64,000 nucleotides of DNA, from contig WAEK01000002.1 of NCBI GenBank assembly GCA_011634665.1, positions 546,501 to 610,500 on the forward strand. The letters are read 5' to 3'. Below the pieces are notes generated by a model. That model ran no database searches. It was given only the letters and a program-made list of their open reading frames with translations, and had not been told where the DNA came from. Of the stretch, positions 58,561 to 64,000 are shown one piece after another (the stretch's first letter is position 1; each line of letters opens with the position of its first letter). A program made the position numbers and the translations under genes. This DNA is from Mortierella sp. BCC40632 (lineage: Eukaryota > Mortierellomycota > Mortierellomycetes > Mortierellales > Mortierellaceae).

Positions 58561-60576
58561 CAATGATGCGTAATTACAGCTCAGGAGCGGGTCGAGGCAC
58601 TACGACGGGAGCATACTGAACGGCGGAAAGCATTGGATGAATCCAGAGAACGTGGACAGACCCAGGAGATGTATTTGGATGAGAATATGATCAATCTTGC
58701 CAACAATAAGCAAAGTCTTTTCAATGCCTTGAAGGATTATTCGGCCAAGCGAACGGAATTGATTGCTACTTTGTTTACGATCTTTCCAATAACTGAGGTA
58801 TCCAGTCTTTCTTTATCTTTTTTTTTCTTTTTTGAATCGATGAAATGAGAGAAAGAGAAATGAACATACTACTACTACTAGAGAAAGCAAATGAAATTCT
58901 AATAACTACGACAACAACTTCTCACGGACTACCCTATTTACTGTACATCCATACTCGTGATCCAGTCCGAATCAGACTCCAATCTGTTGACAATTTGTGG
59001 GTCCCCCCTTCCAAACTCGGTATACACAGGTAAACCATTGCGCCATCCTTAGTTGCTTTTTCTTATTAATGAACTTTTTTTTCATGTAATCAATCAAGGC
59101 AACGATGGACTCACCTCTTTCTGAATATATAAATATATAACGTGAACATAGGCTTAGACGAAGACATGGTGTCAGTATCATTAGGACTCACCTGCCACCT
59201 TGTCACAATGCTGGCACATTATCTGTCAGTGCCGCTTCGATATCCATTAATCCCAATGGGTTCAAGGGCTATCGTCAAAGACCCTGTGTCGATGCTTGTT
59301 GGTCCTAAAGAGTATGGTTGGAGGAACTTTGATCCTTTAGGAGGAATCGTCAACATCAAAAAGAAAAGAAAAAAGAAAAGAAAAGGGGCAAAGGATGATA
59401 TTATCCGACCAGTCTCTTATGGACCCCAGCTCCTCTTGATTTTTACGATAGATTCCCTTTGTTCAGCAAAGGTCAGGATCGGTATCGATTTGAGTATGGC
59501 GTGTTCCTGTTGAACAAGAATGTCGAACAGGTAATGTCATTTTTCTGAGGCACAGCATCCGCTTTGTCAAAATCCTCTTTCTTCTTTTTCTTCCTCCTCC
59601 CTCCCTCCCCCCTCCCCCAAAAAAAATAAGAAATGAGGAGACATGAACTGATATAGAAAACCCTACTTTTTTTTTTTATTTTAGCTGTTGAACTCGCAAG
59701 GGTTGCAATTCATGGATCTTCGAGAGACACTCCCTAATCTTCGATACCTAATGGAAACCATTCTTACAACATCACCCAGGTAACTGGCTATTAATTGGCC
59801 TGGTCCATCTCGTTCTAATTTTTTTTTTATGTTTATTTATTCATCTTTTGAGATATTACCGATAACAATACCGCTTCTAATCGACCTGAGAGAGGATGAG
59901 AGAGAGGCTCCCACTCATCCAAACCTCTTTTATGAATTAGCCAATCGATGTTGTACAGATCCAAGTTCCTGAGTAGAAAGAAACAAGATCGACAGGAACA
60001 GGAACGACAAGAACAAGAACGATTGAACAACCTGTTTGTAGCTTCGTTGGAACTGAGCGAATTTGATCAAGTCCTTCAATCTAACTCTAGTCACTCGAAC
60101 TCGGGTCGTGCAAGGGAGAATAGTGTTGACAGCAAGAATAAGGATGTTCTCAGGACGAATGTGATGGAAGGAATTGAAGATGAAGAAGAAGAAGACGACG
60201 AAGAAGATACATATCAGACGCAATCTTCATCATCACCGCATCATGACCAAAGTGCGGACATGTCCACGGACTCTCTATCTTCCAGACGATCTTCATCTCC
60301 TTATCCTCCTGCTGCTGCTTCTGCTGCAGCTGGTAGTGGCAGTGGTAGTGGCAGTGGTAGTGGTAGTGGTAGTGGGCCCAGAAGAGAAATGAAGAATCGG
60401 TCTGACCATGTCTCTGGAGACCCATCTACGGACGCCGTTCGAGAGTATGATCCGATCGAAGGAGAATATACTTTGGTCTTGGATGGCAATTCCATGAATC
60501 GGCTGCGTGGACCAGGAGATCGAGAGATAGAAAACAATGGTACCTTATTCTGTACCTATGGAGCACAGCCCATTTA

Positions 60577-60580
<4 letters not shown>
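55782..60580 (+). CDS. VPS38: UVRAG / Vps38-like subunit of class III PI3-kinase complex II
   Basis: Predicted partner of Vps34 and Vps30/Beclin in endosomal sorting and autophagy. Eleven inferred exons: 55782-55832, 56424-57336, 57534-57574, 57695-58198, 58337-58418, 58580-58797, 58966-59029, 59152-59311, 59452-59530, 59685-59779 and 59941-60580; every phase closes, giving 948 residues. After RRIRHIQCILARNLT comes a long Ser/Pro/Gly-rich insert. A C2 domain follows (SVIVRIWAG, LLEWKIDLCCLQFVGKDL, NNTILFGFENGFY), then a coiled coil (QERVEALRREHTERRKALDE) ending in LFTIFPITE. The UVRAG/Atg14-type domain comes last (LLTICGSPLPNS, LGLTCHLVTMLAHYLSVPLRYP, GSRAIV, FEYGVFLLNKNVEQLL, DLRETLPNLRYL). 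The tail is acidic and then Gly/Ser repetitive. Intron 1 is the longest (591 nt). The TAA stop begins an A-tract. The UVRAG family is clear; Vps38 naming follows fungal usage. Confidence 0.88.

Positions 60581-60631
<51 letters not shown>
60579..60631. repeat. A53 tract starting inside the UVRAG stop codon
   Basis: The two A residues of the TAA stop at 60578-60580 are the first bases of a 53-nt uninterrupted A run, the longest homopolymer in the window. Confidence 0.92.
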
Positions 60632-60633
<2 letters not shown>

Positions 60634-61141
60634 AAAGAAAAAAAAAATTAGTGACCCTTCCAGGACAATTCTTGGATGATGATCACACAACCTCTACCCC
60701 TCTCTTTCTTTCTTTGGGAAACAGGAATGAACAGTCGGTAGTGGATACGCTGATCTGGATACAGGCCATCCCTGCGTAAATGGTTCGGGTCATATTCACC
60801 CTTTTCACTTTTCTTTCAAATACGAGATGACATAATTTTTGGTACAAAAGTAGAGAGACCCAAGTTGAATTGGGGGTCTCTCGGCTTTTTGGGGCGAGGG
60901 AGTGTGAGAGGTGCTATTTTTTACATTATTTTTATTTTTTTATTTTCACTCTGCCCTGCCAGAAGTGAGAGAAAGAGAGATGACGGACAAGCTATCCTTC
61001 AAGCAACTGGAAGCGCAGTTGGTAGATGAAAAAAAAAAAAAAAAAGAGAGAGAGAGAGAGATGGGCGGCTGGTACAAAATATTAAAAAGGGCCAATGGGC
61101 AGTATTTTCTTTGCTACAAGAGAAGAGGCATCTCTCCAACC
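60632..61141. other. Convergent spacer UVRAG / MOSC gene with hairpin
   Basis: About 500 bp. An inverted repeat at 60853-60882 (arms GAGAGACCCAA and TTGGGGGTCTCTC, two extra G in the right arm) is followed by a T5 run. An A-run passing into (GA)n lies at about 61029-61062. No gene is seen. Confidence 0.65.
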
Positions 61142-62696
61142 TTAGGCCTCCGTCTTCAGAGTCGCCAAACGCTCTGCCTGTTCGATTTGCTCCTTCTCGG
61201 AGCTAACCCATCCATCCAGACCCGTCTTCTTTCGTTCACCTTCCCAAACTTGAACCACTTCAATCTCGTCTCCAATACGGATCTTGGCACCCTCGGTCAC
61301 ACTGGGTTGAACATTGATACCAACACAAGCGAAAAACTTGGCCACCTTGCCCTTGTCCACACGACGGATGGATTGGAGTGTCTTTTGGGGCTGCACCTTA
61401 TCCTTGATACCCGTCGCAGGATCCACATTCGGCAAATCGCAACGAGTGCATCGACAAGTGAAATAGTAGACGGTACCCTCGATCTTGACTCGGCACCACA
61501 TATCCTCTTCAAAGGGTTCTGATACGCCTCGAAGGACAATGTTGGGACGGAAGTTGAGGACAGAGACTGGGTTTTCCAAGCTCTGGTTAATCCATTCGAC
61601 CGACTCATGAGAAAGACAGAGAATAGGGAAGTTGTCGGCAAAGCCAGTCTGGGCTTGAAAACCCAATTGATCCTTGTTTGGCGTATGTTCGACTACGGTT
61701 CGGATATGGTTGGGAGACTTGTAGACGAGTCGACAGGGGACGCCGAGATAGTCCGAGAAGAAGGTGGCAGCTTCTTCACCCATGTCAAGACCCTTGACTG
61801 GAACCTTGAACACAAATGCGTCACGTTCCTCGTAGTCCTCGGGCCTGTTGGTGGAAAAAAAATAAATAAATAAATAAAAGGGAGGGCGTGAGAATCCAAA
61901 GGCCCTGCTGCGCTCCATGTGTCGATTTTTCCTTTTTTTTTTTTTTGGCTGTGATAGTGAGAGGGCATTCGGAAAACGAATATTTTACTTTGGATTCAAA
62001 GGAAGCCGAATCGTCTTTCCTGGGACAGAAACGACCAACTCATCGCCTACCAACTGTTGGTCGACCAATGTCATCTATTGAAAAATCACCATGGAGAGCA
62101 GGACTTGATTGAGTTGGACATTCACATTCGATCGTACTCACTCTACTCTACGTTCCTGAACACTTACTAATGGCAGTTGACGCATAGTTCTCACTTGAGC
62201 CGTCTCTGGGTCAATGACCTGCCAGACGCGATCGTACTATAGGATGATAGTATCAAAAAGAGAAAGAGAGAAAGAGAGAGAGAGAGAGAAAGTAATTTAG
62301 AACGCGTGCATGAGATTAAGCTATCTTGTTTTTGTTTTGGTGCTGATTTTTTTTTTTTTTCGCGTTTGATGGAAGAGCCATCTGAAGGAGAAACCACAGC
62401 AAAGGAAGGATACGAAACACAGAACTTACAGTCAGACCATCTATTATCGAGCACAGCAAAGATGCGCATTATACATATTTTTTTTTTTTTTTTTTTTTGC
62501 GCAGCCCCCCCAGTCAGTCCATTCTTCCAGTTAGTAAATGTATGTACTCTATAGTTCCAGATAAAGACCGGAGTATCAATGAAGGGATCCGCTGCTGGTC
62601 TTGCTCCTTACACTTGGAGATATCCGCCTCAGTAACCCTCACAGCCTTGCAAGACTTGATGGGGTAGATGTAGATGTCCGAAATGACTGGAGCCAT
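61142..62696 (-). CDS. MOSC-domain molybdenum-cofactor protein (mARC-like)
   Basis: Predicted Mo-cofactor enzyme of the mARC/YcbX type, which reduces N-hydroxylated compounds, or a related MOSC protein. Exons: 62696-62612, an 11-nt microexon 62440-62430, 62236-62168, 62074-61989 and 61844-61142; phases close, giving 317 residues. The N-terminal MOSC barrel begins ISDIYIYPIKSCKAV, continues through the microexon as YGLTYDRVWQVIDPE, then TMRQLPL. The MOSC domain has NFPILCLSHESVEWIN, FRPNIVL, the cofactor-cysteine region RCDLPNVDPATG, and FACVGINVQP. Without the microexon the conserved GLxYDR motif would be lost and the frame would break. It is convergent with UVRAG. A short AU/TAAA repeat lies in intron 4. 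Family identity is secure; the substrate is unknown. Confidence 0.93.
62430..62440 (-). other. 11-nt microexon of the MOSC gene
   Basis: ATGGTCTGACT on the minus strand, flanked by TAG upstream and GTAAGTTCT downstream. It completes a Tyr codon and encodes Gly-Leu-Thr, restoring the family motif GLxYDR and the phase of the next exon. Confidence 0.85.
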
Positions 62697-63301
62697 GGGA
62701 GAAATGGAATTGAGAAATCAAGAAGGTTTAAATGAGCTCGGTGGAATGTGTGTGCGAGGAAGAAGAAAGAGCGAGAGAGAGAGAGAGAGGGAGAGAGAGA
62801 GGGAGAAAAATAACAAGGGACAAACCTCTCGGGTAGAAATTTATACCAGCCGGTTCGGCGCAGTCGGTGAGATAAAAAGACTCAAAAAATCACGTTATCG
62901 GTCAACTCTGTTCCCTTGACCCAACACCAAAGCAAACTGTATAGTTTGTCCCTTTCGACAGTGCTATCATCTCGACGAGAACGCTTTCATCTTAAGACTA
63001 GAGAAAGTGTAGCTAGGATCCGTCACTCTATCTAAGACACTGTGTGGCAAGGCGAAGCACCCGATGAGGAAAAGGTATAGAACCGAGAGATAGACAAGTC
63101 GCGTACACTATTGGTACTTTGGTGTAGTATTGTTCGGAAGAAGGTAGAAATCACTCAGCTCTATGACAATCTACTTTGCTCTCTCTTTTTTCTCTCTCTC
63201 CCCTCTCTGTCTGTCTTTTTGTCTGTCCGACTGTCTGTTGCAACTGCAAGATACGGTTGTCCTTTATTGCAGAGTCATAGAAACAAAACTGAGTCCTTAT
63301 T

Positions 63302-63339
<38 letters not shown>

Positions 63340-63614
63340 CTCCTTTCATTCAAAATGAGTGTATATGGTTGGATGGATGGATGGTGCTCATAAGTATAGT
63401 CGTTCGCCTCACATTCCGTGCTGCGCGTCATAGAGTATCGGTTACTTTTTTCTTTTTCTTTTTCATTTTCTCTTTTTCTTTTTTGCATGTTGATTATTCA
63501 AAGCTTTCAGAGTTTTTTTTTTTTTTTTTTTTTCTGGGTAAAAGGGAATATAGAATGCAGGTAGGAATGTTGGACCCTTCTCCTACTTGCGACCCCATGG
63601 GTGGGTTGAGTTGA
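62697..63614. other. Spacer MOSC gene / SED5
   Basis: About 900 bp between two minus-strand genes. It contains a GA block (62770-62806, CT on the sense strand), T33 at about 63307-63339 and T20 at about 63513-63533. No gene is seen. Confidence 0.6.
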
Positions 63615-64000
63615 TCACGACAAGACCGAAAGAGTCACTGCAGAGGATATTATGACGGCAAATACCTTGACCATCAGCCAACGATTTGAAGAGACATAGC
63701 TATAATATTTCAACAGCTCTGTCTGTGCTCCTGCTACATTCGACTCGATATCCTCTGTGTTGGCATCAATCCTACATTCCAAAGAAGAAGAAAAGGACTT
63801 TAGTTCCTGTTCTCATTTTTTTTTCCTTCCTCCTTCCAATTAGGATCTAGTCATAACTCTTCAGGCTCCCCCAGTAACTCGGATAAACATACCGTTGGAC
63901 CATCTCCCGTTGTTCAGAGACCATCTGAGCCAGCTGCTGAAAGATCCCTCCAAGTTCGTGTAAAGTAGATTCGATCGACTCCACAGCTGTTGATCGGCTC
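63615..64000 (-). CDS. SED5: Golgi t-SNARE syntaxin-5 / Sed5, 3' part
   Basis: Qa-SNARE for ER-Golgi and intra-Golgi fusion. Two exons are in the window, at least 64000-63893 and 63771-63615; the rest of the gene lies beyond the right edge. The visible C-terminal part is the SNARE motif (ESTLHELGGIFQQLAQMVSE, then QRIDANTEDIESNVAGAQTE with the Gln layer at GIFQQL), the conserved LLKYYSYVSSNRWLMVKV linker, and a C-terminal membrane anchor (VFAVIISSAVTLSVLS). The order and the SNRWL motif are typical of Sed5/syntaxin-5. The intron between the exons is 121 nt and the phase closes (Arg codon split). Confidence 0.95.

Overview
This window is nuclear DNA from a filamentous fungus. It carries 19 protein-coding genes, 17 complete and one cut at each end. 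Almost all have short introns (roughly 70-160 nt) with GTAAGT-like donors and TAG/CAG acceptors. Homopolymer A/T tracts and GA/CT or TG microsatellites are very frequent. The gene content points to an early-diverging fungus: an augmin-like subunit, a tandem-Tudor Crb2/53BP1-type protein, a UVRAG/Vps38 with a clear C2 domain, a full COP9 subunit 2, and sulfite oxidase. My best guess is Mortierellomycota/Mucoromycota, inferred from gene structure and protein flavour, not from a search. Exon joins were worked out by hand from splice-site motifs and reading-frame continuity; in most genes the phases close exactly.

Layout. 1-5.4 kb: CCT1 (5' cut) and an asteroid-like XPG nuclease-fold protein, both +. 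5.5-9.6 kb: PRP3 and CSN2, both -. 9.6-11.4 kb: divergent intergenic region with a perfect inverted repeat. 11.4-13 kb: HAUS4-like augmin subunit (+). 13.3-15.2 kb: unrecognised 655-residue protein (-). 15.7-19 kb: MED1 (+). 19.4-24 kb: phosphoinositide phospholipase C (-). 26.3-27.9 kb: La protein (+). 28.5-29 kb: RPB10 (-). 29.6-34 kb: Crb2/53BP1-like checkpoint mediator (+). 35.9-36.8 kb: small C2H2 zinc-finger protein (-). 36.8-43.9 kb: 7 kb of microsatellite-rich DNA where I find no supportable gene. 43.9-46.1 kb: sulfite oxidase (-). 47.1-48.4 kb: CBF1-type bHLH factor (+), head-to-head with sulfite oxidase. 49-50.9 kb: MNN1-type mannosyltransferase (+). 51.8-54.6 kb: Kelch-repeat membrane protein (+). 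55.8-60.6 kb: UVRAG/VPS38 (+). 61.1-62.7 kb: MOSC-domain molybdenum-cofactor protein (-). 63.6-64 kb: 3' end of the Golgi syntaxin SED5 (-, 5' cut).

The genes are mostly independent housekeeping functions: protein folding, splicing, transcription, COP9, lipid signalling, DNA damage checkpoint, glycosylation, endosome/Golgi traffic. There is no biosynthetic cluster, transposon, CRISPR array or viral insertion that I can support. The most interesting signals are gene-structural: an 11-nt microexon in the MOSC gene, a reading-frame conflict at the last La intron, a probable GC-AG intron in MED1, two genes whose stop codon opens directly into a 31- or 53-nt genomic A-tract, and pyrimidine-rich sense-strand leaders ahead of many starts. 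The unrecognised protein at 13.3-15.2 kb is the best candidate for something undescribed.
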